Shown here piece after piece: positions 1 to 10,979 of a DNA stretch of 64,000 nt (positions are counted from its first letter, which is position 1; each line of letters opens with the position of its first letter). The stretch is from positions 2,604,001 through 2,668,000 of the forward strand of contig CAUVYP010000579.1 in NCBI GenBank assembly GCA_963556195.1. Reading direction: 5' to 3'. The notes under the pieces were generated by a model, which was given only the letters and a program-made list of their open reading frames with translations, was not told the DNA's origin and ran no database searches. The position numbers and the translations under genes were made by a program. The DNA comes from Sepiola atlantica (lineage: Eukaryota > Mollusca > Cephalopoda > Sepiida > Sepiolidae).

Positions 1-946
1 CTTTAAAACGCGCTAAATTTTGTTGATGTTTTGCGTATTCAGTTTGTATCGACATATCTCCGGCAGTACAAGAGCTGCACTTCTGAAACTTAGTACTTCA
101 GTAGAAAATGTGTCTCCGCGACTGTCTGCAAAGTTTCGTTGCACAATTCGAAAAATGTAGAAGTTATAAACAAAAGCGATATCAACTTTAAAACGCGCGA
201 ATTTTTGTTGATGTTTTGCGTATTCAGTTTGTATCGACATATCTCCGGCAGTACAAGAGCTGCACTTCTGTAACTTGGTAGTTCAGTAGAAAAGGCCTAT
301 TCGCGACTGTCTGCAAAATCTCGTTGCACAATTTTAATAAATGTTGAAGTTATAAACAAAAGCGATATCAACTTTAAAACGCGCAAAATTTTGTTGATGT
401 TTTGCGTATTCAGTTTGTATCGATATATCTCCGGCAGTACAAGAGCTGCACTTCTAAAACTTGGTACTTCAGTAGAAAATGTGTCTCCGCGACTGTCTGC
501 AAAGTTTCGTTGCACAATTCGAAAAATCTGGAAGGTATAAACAAAAGCGATATCAACTTTAAAACGCGCGAATTTTTGTTGATGTTTTGCGTATTCAGTT
601 TGTATCGACATATCTCCGGCAGTACAAGAGCTGCCATTCTGAAACTTGGTACTTCAGTAGAAAATGTGTCTCCGCGACTGTCTGCAAAGTTTCGTTGCAC
701 AATTCGAAAAATGTGGAAGGTATAAACAAAAGCGATATCAACTTTAAAACGCGCGAATTTTTGTTGATGTTTTGCGTATTCAGTTTGGATCGACATATCT
801 CCGGCAGTACAAAAGCTGCACTTCTGAAACTTGGTAGTTCAGTAGAAAAGGCCTATTGGAGACTGTCTGCAAAATCTCGTTGCACAATTCGAATAAATGT
901 GGAAGTTATAAACAAAAGCGATATCAAATTTAAAACGCGCTAAATT
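1..946 (+). repeat. Left-edge monomers: partial unit plus five monomers (A, Y, A, A, W)
   Basis: Bases 1-19 are the 3' end of a monomer cut by the window. Full monomers begin at 20, 205, 391, 576 and 761. Those at 20, 391 and 576 are 185 bp, with 'cgaaaaat' in place of 'cgaataaat'. The monomer at 205 has a private 'attttaataaatg'; a similar 'ttttaata' recurs at about 23,749. The W monomer at 761 has 'tttggatcg', shared with those at 7,821 and 10,422. Confidence 0.93.
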
Positions 947-1318
947 TTGTTGATGTTTTGCGTATTCAGTTTGTATCGACATATCTCCGGCAGTAATAGA
1001 GCTGCACTTCTGAAACTTGGTACTTCAGTAGAAAATGTGTCTCCGCGACTGTCTGCAAAGTTTCGTTGCACAATTCGAATAAATGTGGAAGTTATAAACA
1101 AAAGCGATATCAACTTTAAAACGTGCTTAATTTTGTTGATGTTTTGCGTATTCAGTTTGTATCGACATATCTCCGGCAGTACAAGAGCTGCACTTCTGAA
1201 ACTTGGTACTTCAGTAGAAAAGGCCTATTCGAGACTGTCTGCAAAGTTTCGTTGCACAATGCGAATAAATGTGGAAGTTATAAACAAAAGCGATATCAAC
1301 TTTAAAACGCGCTAAATT
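761..1318 (+). repeat. W-A-Y triad, copy 1
   Basis: Three monomers at 761, 947 and 1,133. W has 'ggtagttcag', 'ctattggag' and 'gcaaaatctcg'. A has 'agtaatagagc' and ends 'acgtgcttaa'. Y has 'cacaatgcgaat'. The same ordered trio recurs at 3,548, 5,776, 7,821, 9,121, 10,422, 13,396 and 29,740, so it behaves as a module copied as a unit. Confidence 0.92.
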
Positions 1319-2806
1319 TTGTTGATGTTTTGCGTATTCAGTTTGTATCGACATATCTCCGGCAGTACAAGAGCTGCACTTCTGAAACTTGGTACTTCAG
1401 TGGAAAATGTGTGTCCGCGACTGTCTGCAAAGTTTCGTTGCACAATTCGAATAAATGTGGAAGGTATAAACAAAAGCGATATCAACTTTAAAACGCGCCA
1501 AATTTTGTTGATGTTTTGCGTATTCAGTTTGTATCGACATATCTCCGGCAGTACAAGAGCTGCACTTCTGAAACTTGGTACTTCAGTAGAAAATTTGTCT
1601 CCGCGACTGTCTGCAAAGTTTCGTTGCACAATTCGAATAAATGTGGAAGGTATAAACAAAAGCGATATGAACTTTAAAACGCGCTAAATTTTGTTGATGT
1701 TTTGCGTATTCAGTTTGTATCGATATATCTCCGGCAGTAGAAGAGCTGCACTTCTGAAACTTGGTACTTTAGTAGGAAATGTGTCTTCGCCAAAGTCTGC
1801 AAAGTTTCGTTGCAAAATTAAAATAAATGTGGAAGTTATAAACAAAAGCGATATCAACTTTAAAACGCGCTAAATTTTGTTGATATTTTGCGTATTCAGT
1901 TTGTATCGACATATCTCCGGCAGTACAAGAGCTGCACTTCTAAAACTTGGTACTTCAGTAGAAAAGGCCTGTTCCAGACTGTCTGCAATGTTTCGTTGAA
2001 CAATTCGAATAAATGTGGAAGTTATAAACAAAAGCGATATCAACTTTAAAACGCGCTAAATTTTGTTGATGTTTTGCGTATTCAGTTTGTATCGACATAT
2101 CTCCGGCAGTACAAGAGATGCACTTCTGAAACTTGGTACTTCAGTAGAAAATGTGTCTCCGCGACTGTCTGCAAAGCTTCGTTGCACAATTCGAATAAAT
2201 GTGGAAGTTATAAACAAAAGCGATATCAAATTTAGAACGCGCTAAATTTTGTTGATGTTTTGCGTATTCAGTTTGTATCCACATATCTCCGGCAGTACAA
2301 GAGCTGCACTTCTGAAATTTTGTACTTCAGTAGAAAATGTGTCTCCGCGACTGTCTGCAAAGTTTCGTTGCACAATTCGAATAAATGTGGAAGTTATAAA
2401 CAAAAGCGATATCAACTTTAAAACGCGCTAAATTTTGTTGATGTTTTGCGTATTCAGTTTGTATCGACATATCTCCGGCAGTTCAAGAGCTGCACTTCTG
2501 AAACTTGGTACTTCAGTAGAAAAGGCCTATTCGGGACTGTCTGCAAAGTTTCGTTGCACAATGCGAATAAATGGCGATGTTATAAACAAAAGCGATATCA
2601 ACTTTTAAACGCGCTAAATTTTGTTGATGTTTTGCGTATTCAGTTTGTATCGACATATCTCCGGCAGTACAAGAGCTGCACTTCTGAAACTTGGTACTTC
2701 AGTAGAAAAGGCCTATTCGAGACTGTCTGCAAAGTTTCGTTGCACAATGCGAATAAATGTGGAAGTTATAAACAAAAGCGATATCAACTTTAAAACGCGC
2801 TAAATT
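1319..2806 (+). repeat. C-L-GS-(H/F)-A-P-Y-Y cassette, 8 monomers, one lost by fusion
   Basis: Monomers start at 1,319 (C), 1,505 (L, 'gatatgaac'), 1,691 (GS), 1,877 (H/F hybrid), 2,063 (A with HindIII AAGCTT), 2,249 (P), 2,435 (Y with 'ggcagttcaag' and 'aaatggcg') and 2,621 (Y). The complete nine-monomer version is at 10,980-12,653. Here H and F are merged into one monomer, making this copy 186 bp shorter. Confidence 0.92.
1877..2062 (+). repeat. Hybrid monomer H/F
   Basis: The 5' part has the H-type 'ttgatattttgcg'. From the centre on it is F-type: 'aaggcctgttccag', 'gcaatgtttcgttgaac'. Elsewhere H and F are separate neighbours (11,538 and 11,724). A single 186-bp unequal exchange between neighbouring H and F explains this unit. 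Confidence 0.9.
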
Positions 2807-4105
2807 TTGTTGATGTTTGCGTATTCAGTTTGTATCGACATATCTCCGGCAGTACAATAGCTGCACTTCTGAAACTTGGTACTTCAGTAGAGAATCTGTC
2901 TCCGCGACTGTCTGCAAAGTTTCGTTGCACAATTCGAATAAATGTGGAAGTTATAAACAAAAGCGATATCAACTTAAAAACGCGCTAAATTTTGTTGATG
3001 TTTTGCGTATTCAGTTTGTATCGACATATCTCCGGCAGTACAAGAGCTGCACTTCTGAAACTTGGTACTTCAGTAGAAAATGTGTCTCCGCGACTGTCTG
3101 CAAAGTTTCGTTGCACAATTCGAAAAATGTGGAAGGTATAAACAAAAGCGATATCAACTTTAAAACGCGCGAATTTTTGTTGATGTTTTGCGTATTCAGT
3201 TTGTATCGACATATCTCCGGCAGTACAAAAGCTGCACTTCTGAAACAAGGTAGTTCGGTAGAAAAGGCCTATTCGAGACTGTCTGCAAAATCTCGTTGCA
3301 CAATTCGAATAAATGTTGAAGTTATAAACAAAAGCGATATCAACTTTAAAACGCGCCAAATTTTGTTGATGTTTTGCGTATTCAGTTTGTATCGATATAT
3401 CTCCGGCAGTACAAGAGCTGCACTTCTGAAACTTGGTACTTCAGTAGAAAATGTGTCTCCGCGACTGTCTGCAAAGTTTCGTTGCACAATTCGAAAAATG
3501 TGGAAGGTATAAACAAAAGCGATATCAACTTTAAAACGCGCGAATTTTTGTTGATGTTTTGCGTATTCAGTTTGTATCGACATATCTCCGGCAGTACAAA
3601 AGCTGCACTTCTGAAACTTGGTAGTTCAGTAGAAAAGGCCTATTGGAGACTGTCTGCAAAATCTCGTTGCACAATTCGAATAAATGTGGAAGTTATAAAC
3701 AAAAGCGATATCAAATTTAAAACGCGCTAAATTTTGTTGATGTTTTGCGTATTCAGTTTGTATCGACATATCTCCGGCAGTAATAGAGCTGCACTTCTGA
3801 AACTTGGTACTTCAGTAGAAAATGTGTCTCCGCGACTGTCTGCAAAGTTTCGTTGCACAATTCGAATAAATGTGGAAGTTATAAACAAAAGCGATATCAA
3901 CTTTAAAACGTGCTTAATTTTGTTGATGTTTTGCGTATTCAGTTTGTATCGACATATCTCCGGCAGTACAAGAGCTGCACTTCTGAAACTTGGTACTTCA
4001 GTGGAAAAGGCCTATTCGAGACTGTCTGCAAAGTTTCGTTGCACAATGCGAATAAATGTGGAAGTTATAAACAAAAGCGATATCAACTTTAAAACGCGCT
4101 AAATT
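2807..4105 (+). repeat. 7-monomer unit L-A-Y-A-W-A-Y
   Basis: Monomers start at 2,807, 2,992, 3,177, 3,363, 3,548, 3,734 and 3,920. The first is 185 bp because 'gatgtttgcg' has lost one T from the usual 'gatgttttgcg'. Those at 2,992 and 3,363 are the 'cgaaaaat' 185-bp type. The block corresponds to 12,654-13,953 at a shift of about 9.85 kb. Confidence 0.9.
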
Positions 4106-5033
4106 TTGTTGATGTTTTGCGTATTCAGTTTGTATCGACATATCTCCGCCAGTACAAGAGCTGCACTTCTGAAACTTGGTACTTCAGTAGAAAATGTGTC
4201 TCCGCGACTGTCTGCAAAGTTTCGTTGCACAATTCGAATAAATGTGGAAGTTATAAACAAAAGCGATATCAAATTTAAAACGCGCTAAATTTTGTTGATG
4301 TTTTGCGTATTCAGTTTGTATCCACATATCTCCGGCAGTACAAGAGCTGCACTTCTGAAACTTGGTACTTCAGTAGAAAATGTGTCTCCGCGACTGTCTG
4401 CAAAGTTTCGTTGCACAATTCGAAAAATGTGGAAGTTATAAACAAAAGCGATATCAACTTTAAAACGCGCGAATTTTTGTTGATGTTTTGCGTATTCAGT
4501 TTGTATCGACATATCTCCGGCAGTACAAGAGCTGCACTTCTGAAACTTGGTAGTTCGGTAGAAAAGGCCTATTCGAGACTGTCTGCAAAATCTCGTTGCA
4601 CAATTCGAATAAATGTTGAAGTTATAAACAAAAGCGATATCAACTTTAAAACGCGCGAATTTTTGTTGATGTTTTGCGTATTCAGTTTGTATCGATATAT
4701 CTCCGGCAGTACAAGAGCTGCACTTCTGAAACTTGGTACTTCAGTAGAAAATGTGTCTCCGCGACTGTCTGCAAAGTTTCGTTGCACAATTCGAAAAATG
4801 TGGAAGGTATAAACAAAAGCGATATCAACTTGAAAACGCGCTTAATTTTGTTGATGTTTTGCGTATTCAGTTTGTATCGACATATCTCCGGCAGTACAAG
4901 AGCTGCACTTCTGAAACTTGGTACTTCAGTGGAAAAGGCCTATTCGAGACTGTCTGCAAAGTTTCGTTGCACAATGCGAATAAATGTGGAAGTTATAAAC
5001 AAAAGCGATATCAACTTTAAAACGCGCTAAATT
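4106..5033 (+). repeat. 5-monomer unit (7-mer lacking W and A)
   Basis: Monomers start at 4,106, 4,292, 4,477, 4,663 and 4,848. The order matches 5,034-6,333 except that the W and 'aataga' A monomers are missing: the A at 4,663 ends 'cgcgcttaa' and runs straight into the terminal Y. Deletion by unequal exchange between two A monomers is the simplest reading. Confidence 0.88.
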
Positions 5034-6333
5034 TTGTTGATGTTTTGCGTATTCAGTTTGTATCGACATATCTCCGCCAGTACAAGAGCTGCACTTCTGA
5101 AACTTGGTACTTCAGTAGAAAATGTGTCTCCGCGACTGTCTGCAAAGTTTCGTTGCACAATTCGAATAAATGTGGAAGTTATAAACAAAAGCGATATCAA
5201 ATTTAAAACGCGCTAAATTTTGTTGATGTTTTGCGTATTCAGTTTGTATCCACATATCTCCGGCAGTACAAGAGCTGCACTTCTGAAACTTGGTACTTCA
5301 GTAGAAAATGTGTCTCCGCGACTGTCTGCAAAGTTTCGTTGCACAATTCGAAAAATGTGGAAGTTATAAACAAAAGCGATATCAACTTTAAAACGCGCGA
5401 ATTTTTGTTGATGTTTTGCGTATTCAGTTTGTATCGACATATCTCCGGCAGTACAAGAGCTGCACTTCTGAAACTTGGTAGTTCGGTAGAAAAGGCCTAT
5501 TCGAGACTGTCTGCAAAATCTCGTTGCACAATTCGAATAAATGTTGAAGTTATAAACAAAAGCGATATCAACTTTAAAACGCGCCAAATTTTGTTGATGT
5601 TTTGCGTATTCAGTTTGTATCGATATATCTCCGGCAGTACAAGAGCTGCACTTCTGAAACTTGGTACTTCAGTAGAAAATGTGTCTCCGCGACTGTCTGC
5701 AAAGTTTCGTTGCACAATTCGAAAAATGTGGAAGGTATAAACCAAAGCGATATCAACTTTAAAACGCGCGAATTTTTGTTGATGTTTTGCGTATTCAGTT
5801 TGTATCGACATATCTCCGGCAGTACAAAAGCTGCACTTCTGAAACTTGGTAGTTCAGTAGAAAAGGCCTATTGGAGACTGTCTGCAAAATCTCGTTGCAC
5901 AATTCGAATAAATGTGGAAGTTATAAACAAAAGCGATATCAAATTTAAAACGCGCTAAATTTTGTTGATGTTTTGCGTATTCAGTTTGTATCGACATATC
6001 TCCGGCAGTAATAGAGCTGCACTTCTGACACTTGGTACTTCAGTAGAAAATGTGTCTCCGCGACTGTCTGCAAAGTTTCGTTGCACAATTCGAATAAATG
6101 TGGAAGTTATAAACAATAGCGATATCAACTTTAAAACGTGCTTAATTTTGTTGATGTTTTGCGTATTCAGTTTGTATCGACATATCTCCGGCAGTACAAG
6201 AGCTGCACTTCTGAAACTTGGTACTTCAGTAGAAAAGGCCTATTCGAGACTGTCTGCAAAGTTTCGTTGCACAATGCGAATAAATGTGGAAGTTATAAAC
6301 AAAAGCGATATCAACTTTAAAACGCGCTAAATT
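5034..6333 (+). repeat. 7-monomer unit, type A, 1,300 bp, copy 1
   Basis: Monomers start at 5,034 ('ctccgccag'), 5,220 ('tccacat'), 5,405, 5,591, 5,776 (W), 5,962 ('aataga' A) and 6,148 (Y). A second copy of the same order and length is at 8,379-9,678. Private changes include 'ctgacacttgg' near 6,029 and 'aacaatagcg' near 6,115. Confidence 0.92.
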
Positions 6334-7263
6334 TTGTTGATGTTTTGCGTATTCAGTTTGTATCGACATATCTCCGGCAGTACAAGAGCTGCACTTCTGA
6401 AACTTGGTACTTCAGTAGAAAATGTGTCTCCGCGACTGTCTGCAAAGTTTCGTTGCACAATTCGAATAAATGTGGAAGTTATAAACAAAAGCGATATCAA
6501 ATTTAAAACGCGCTAAATTTTGTTGATGTTTTGCGTATTCAGTTTGTATCCACATATCTCCGGCAGTACAAGAGCTGCACTTCTGAAACTTGGTACTTCA
6601 GTAGAAAATCTGTCTCCGCGACTGTCTGCAAAGTTTCGTTGCACAATTCGAATAAATGTGGAAGTTATAAACAAAAGCGATATCAACTTTAAAACGCGCT
6701 AAATTTTGTTGATGTTTTGCGTATTCAGTTTGTATCGACATATCTCCGGCAGTACAAGAGCTGAACTTCTGAACCTTGGTACTTCAGTAGAAAAGGCCTA
6801 TTCGAGACTGTCTGCAAAGTTTCGTTGCACAATTCGAATAAATGTGGAAGTTATAAACGAAAGCGATATCAACTTTAAAACGCGCTAAATTTTGTTGATG
6901 TTTTGCATATTCAGTTTGTATCGACATATCTCCGGCAGTACAAGAGCTGCACTTCTGAAACTTGGTACTTCAGTAGAAAAGGCCTATTCGAGACTGTCTG
7001 CAAAGTTTCGTTGCACAATGCGAATAAATGTGGAAGTTATAAACAAAAGCGATATCAACTTTAAAACGCGCTAAATTTTGTTGATGTTTTTCGTATTCAG
7101 TTTGTATCGACATATCTCCGGCAGTACAAGAGCTGCACTTCTGAAACTTGGTACTTCAGTAGAAAATCTGTCTCCGCGACTGTCTGCAAAGTTTCGTTGC
7201 ACAATTCGAATAAATGTGGAAGTTATAAACAAAAGCGATATCAACTTAAAAACGCGCTAAATT
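6334..7263 (+). repeat. A-P-Y-Y-L module, 5 monomers
   Basis: Monomers start at 6,334, 6,520, 6,706, 6,892 and 7,078. The Y at 6,706 has 'gctgaacttctgaacc' and 'aacgaaagcg'; the Y at 6,892 has 'ttgcatattc'. The same series is at 13,954-14,883, and shorter forms lie near 36,992, 40,706, 43,678 and 45,537. The L at 7,078 is also the first monomer of the next unit. Confidence 0.9.
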
Positions 7264-8378
7264 TTGTTGATGTTTTGCGTATTCAGTTTGTATCGATATA
7301 TCTCCGGCAGTACAAGAGCTGCACTTCTGAAACTTGGTAGTTCAGTAGAAAAGGCCTATTCGAGACTGTCTGCAAAATCTCGTTGCACAATTCGAATAAA
7401 TGTAGAAGTTATAAACAAAAGCGATATCTACTTTAAAACGCGCTAAATTTTGTTGATGTTTTGCGTATTCAGTTTGTATCGACATATCTCCGGCAGTACA
7501 AGAGCTGCACTTCTGAAACTTGGTACTTCAGTAGAAAATGTGTCTCCGCGACTGTCTGCAAAGTTTCGTTGCACAATTCGAATAAATGTTGAAGGTACAA
7601 ACAAAAGCGATATCAACTTTAAAACGCGCCAAATTTTGTTGATGTTTTGCGTATTCAGTTTGTATCGATATATCTCCGGCAGTACAAGAGCTGCACTTCT
7701 GAAACTGGGTACTTCAGTAGAAAATGTGTCTCCGCGACTGTCTGCAAAGTTTCGTTGCACAATTCGAAAAATGTGGAAGGTATAAACAAAAGCGATATCA
7801 ACTTTAAAACGCGCGAATTTTTGTTGATGTTTTGCGTATTCAGTTTGGATCGACATATCTCCGGCAGTACAAAAGCTGCACTTCTGAAACTTGGTAGTTC
7901 AGTAGAAAAGGCCTATTAAAGACTGTCTGCAAAATCTCGTTGCACAATTCGAATAAATGTGGAAGTTATAAACAAAAGCGATATCAAATTTAAAACGCGC
8001 TAAATTTTGTTGATGTTTTGCGTATTCAGTTTGTATCGACATATCTCCGGCAGTAATAGAGCTGCACTTCTGAAACTTGGTACTTCAGTAGAAAATGTGT
8101 CTCCGCGACTGTCTGCAAAGTTTCGTTGCACAATTCGAATAAATGTGGAAGTTATAAACAAAAGCGATATCAACTTTAAAACGTGCTTAATTTTGTTGAT
8201 GTTTTGCGTATTCAGTTTGTATCGACATATCTCCGGCAGTACAAGAGCTGCACTTCTGAAACTTGGTACTTCAGTAGAAAAGGCCTATTCGAGACTGTCT
8301 GCAAAGTTTCGTTGCACAATGCGAATAAATGTGGAAGTTATAAACAAAAGCGATATCAACTTTAAAACGCGCTAAATT
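7078..8378 (+). repeat. 7-monomer unit, type B, 1,301 bp, copy 1
   Basis: Monomers start at 7,078 (L, 'aacttaaaaacg'), 7,264 (Y, 'gatatctac'), 7,450 (A, 'gaaggtacaaac'), 7,636 (A, 185 bp), 7,821 (W with private 'ctattaaag'), 8,007 and 8,193. The second copy is at 9,679-10,979, exactly 2,601 bp away throughout. Confidence 0.93.
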
Positions 8379-9678
8379 TTGTTGATGTTTTGCGTATTCA
8401 GTTTGTATCGACATATCTCCGCCAGTACAAGAGCTGCACTTCTGAAACTTGGTGCTTCAGTAGAAAATGTGTCTCCGCGACTGTCTGCAAAGTTTCGTTG
8501 CACAATTCGAATAAATGTGGAAGTTATAAACAAAAGCGATATCAAATTTAAAACGCGCTAAATTTTGTTGATGTTTTGCGTATTCAGTTTGTATCCACAT
8601 ATCTCCGGCAGTACAAGAGCTGCACTTCTGAAACTTGGTACTTCAGTAGAAAATGTGTCTCCGCGACTGTCTGCAAAGTTTCGTTGCACAATTCGAAAAA
8701 TGTGGAAGTTATAAACAAAAGCGATATCAACTTTAAAACGCGCGAATTTTTGTTGATGTTTTGCGTATTCAGTTTGTATCGACATATCTCCGGCAGTACA
8801 AGAGCTGCACTTCTGAAACTTGGTAGTTCGGTAGAAAAGGCCTATTCGAGACTGTCTGCAAAATCTCGTTGCACAATTCGAATAAATGTTGAAGTTATAA
8901 ACAAAAGCGATATCAACTTTAAAACGCGCGAATTTTTGTTGATGTTTTGCGTATTCAGTTTGTATCGATATATCTCCGGCAGTACAAGAGCTGCACTTCT
9001 GAAACTTGGTACTTCAGTAGAAAATGTGTCTCCGCGACTGTCTGCAAAGTTTCGTTGCACAATTCGAAAAATGTGGAAGGTATAAACAAAAGCGATATCA
9101 ACTTTAAAACGCGCGAATTTTTGTTGATGTTTTGCGTATTCAGTTTGTATCGACATATCTCCGGCAGTACAAAAGCTGCACTTCTGAAACTTGGTAGTTC
9201 AGTAGAAAAGGCCTATTGGAGACTGTCTGCAAAATCTCGTTGCACAATTCGAATAAATGTTGAAGTTATAAACAAAAGCGATATCAAATTTAAAACGCGC
9301 TAAATTTTGTTGATGTTTTGCGTATTCAGTTTGTATCGACATATCTCCGGCAGTAATAGAGCTGCACTTCTGAAACTTGGTACTTCAGTAGAAAATGTGT
9401 CTCCGCGACTGTCTGCAAAGTTTCGTTGCACAATTCGAATAAATGTGGAAGTTATAAACAAAAGCGATATCAACTTTAAAACGTGCTTAATTTTGTTGAT
9501 GTTTTGCGTATTCAGTTTGTATCGACATATCTCCGGCAGTACAAGAGCTGCACTTCTGAAACTTGGTACTTCAGTAGAAAAGGCCTATTCGAGACTGTCT
9601 GCAAAGTTTCGTTGCACAATGCGAATAAATGTGGAAGTTATAAACAAAAGCGATATCAACTTTAAAACGCGCTAAATT
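8379..9678 (+). repeat. 7-monomer unit, type A, 1,300 bp, copy 2
   Basis: Monomers start at 8,379, 8,565, 8,750, 8,936, 9,121, 9,307 and 9,493, the same order as 5,034-6,333 (3,345 bp away). The Y at 8,750 ends 'gcgcgaattt', like the one at 4,477 and unlike the 'gcgccaaat' at 5,405, so it carries markers of both earlier copies. Confidence 0.92.
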
Positions 9679-10979
9679 TTGTTGATGTTTTGCGTATTCA
9701 GTTTGTATCGACATATCTCTGGCAGTACAAGAGCTGCACTTCTGAAACTTGGTACTTCAGTAGAAAATCTGTCTCCGCGACTGTCTGCAAAGTTTCGTTG
9801 CACAATTCGAATAAATGTGGAAGTTATAAACAAAAGCGATATCAACTTAAAAACGCGCTAAATTTTGTTGATGTTTTGCGTATTCAGTTTGTATCGATAT
9901 ATCTCCGGCAGTACAAGAGCTGCACTTCTGAAACTTGGTAGTTCAGTAGAAAAGGCCTATTCGAGACTGTCTGCAAAATCTCGTTGCACAATTCGAATAA
10001 ATGTAGAAGTTATAAACAAAAGCGATATCTACTTTAAAACGCGCTAAATTTTGTTGATGTTTTGCGTATTCAGTTTGTATCGACATATCTCCGGCAGTAC
10101 AAGAGCTGCACTTCTGAAACTTGGTACTTCAGTAGAAAATGTGTCTCCGCGACTGTCTGCAAAGTTTCGTTGCACAATTCGAATAAATGTTGAAGGTACA
10201 AACAAAAGCGATATCAACTTTAAAACGCGCCAAATTTTGTTGATGTTTTGCGTATTCAGTTTGTATCGATATATCTCCGGCAGTACAAGAGCTGCACTTC
10301 TGAAACTGGGTACTTCAGTAGAAAATGTGTCTCCGCGACTGTCTGCAAAGTTTCGTTGCACAATTCGAAAAATGTGGAAGGTATAAACAAAAGCGATATT
10401 AACTTTAAAACGCGCGAATTTTTGTTGATGTTTTGCGTATTCAGTTTGGATCGACATATCTCCGGCAGTACAAAAGCTGCACTTCTGAAACTTGGTAGTT
10501 CAGTAGAAAAGGCCTATTGGAGACTGTCTGCAAAATCTCGTTGCACAATTCGAATAAATGTGGAAGTTATAAACAAAAGCGATATCAAATTTAAAACGCG
10601 CTAAAATTTGTTGATGTTTTGCGTATTCAGTTTGTATCGACATATCTCCGGCAGTAATAGAGCTGCACTTCTGAAACTTGGTACTTCAGTAGAAAATGTG
10701 TCTCCGCGACTGTCTGCAAAGTTTCGTTGCACAATTCGAATAAATGTGGAAGTTATAAACAAAAGCGATATCAACTTTAAAACGTGCTTAATTTTGTTGA
10801 TGTTTTGCGTATTCAGTTTGTATCGACATATCTCCGGCAGTACAAGAGCTGCACTTCTGAAACTTGGTACTTCAGTAGAAAAGGCCTATTCGAGACTGTC
10901 TGCAAAGTTTCGTTGCACAATGCGAATAAATGTGGAAGTTATAAACAAAAGCGATATCAACTTTAAAACGCGCTAAATT
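9679..10979 (+). repeat. 7-monomer unit, type B, 1,301 bp, copy 2
   Basis: Monomers start at 9,679, 9,865, 10,051, 10,237, 10,422, 10,608 and 10,794, matching 7,078-8,378 in order and spacing. Shared rare markers include 'gaaggtacaaac' and 'gaaactgggtac'. Confidence 0.93.

Noticed and set aside
2817..3512. A 231-codon forward open frame, also at 12,665-13,360
   Set aside because: It runs through several monomers only because their junction TAA is changed and one-base deletions shift frame. The product is the repeat read in two frames. There is no start context, and opposite-strand frames are open too. Not a gene.
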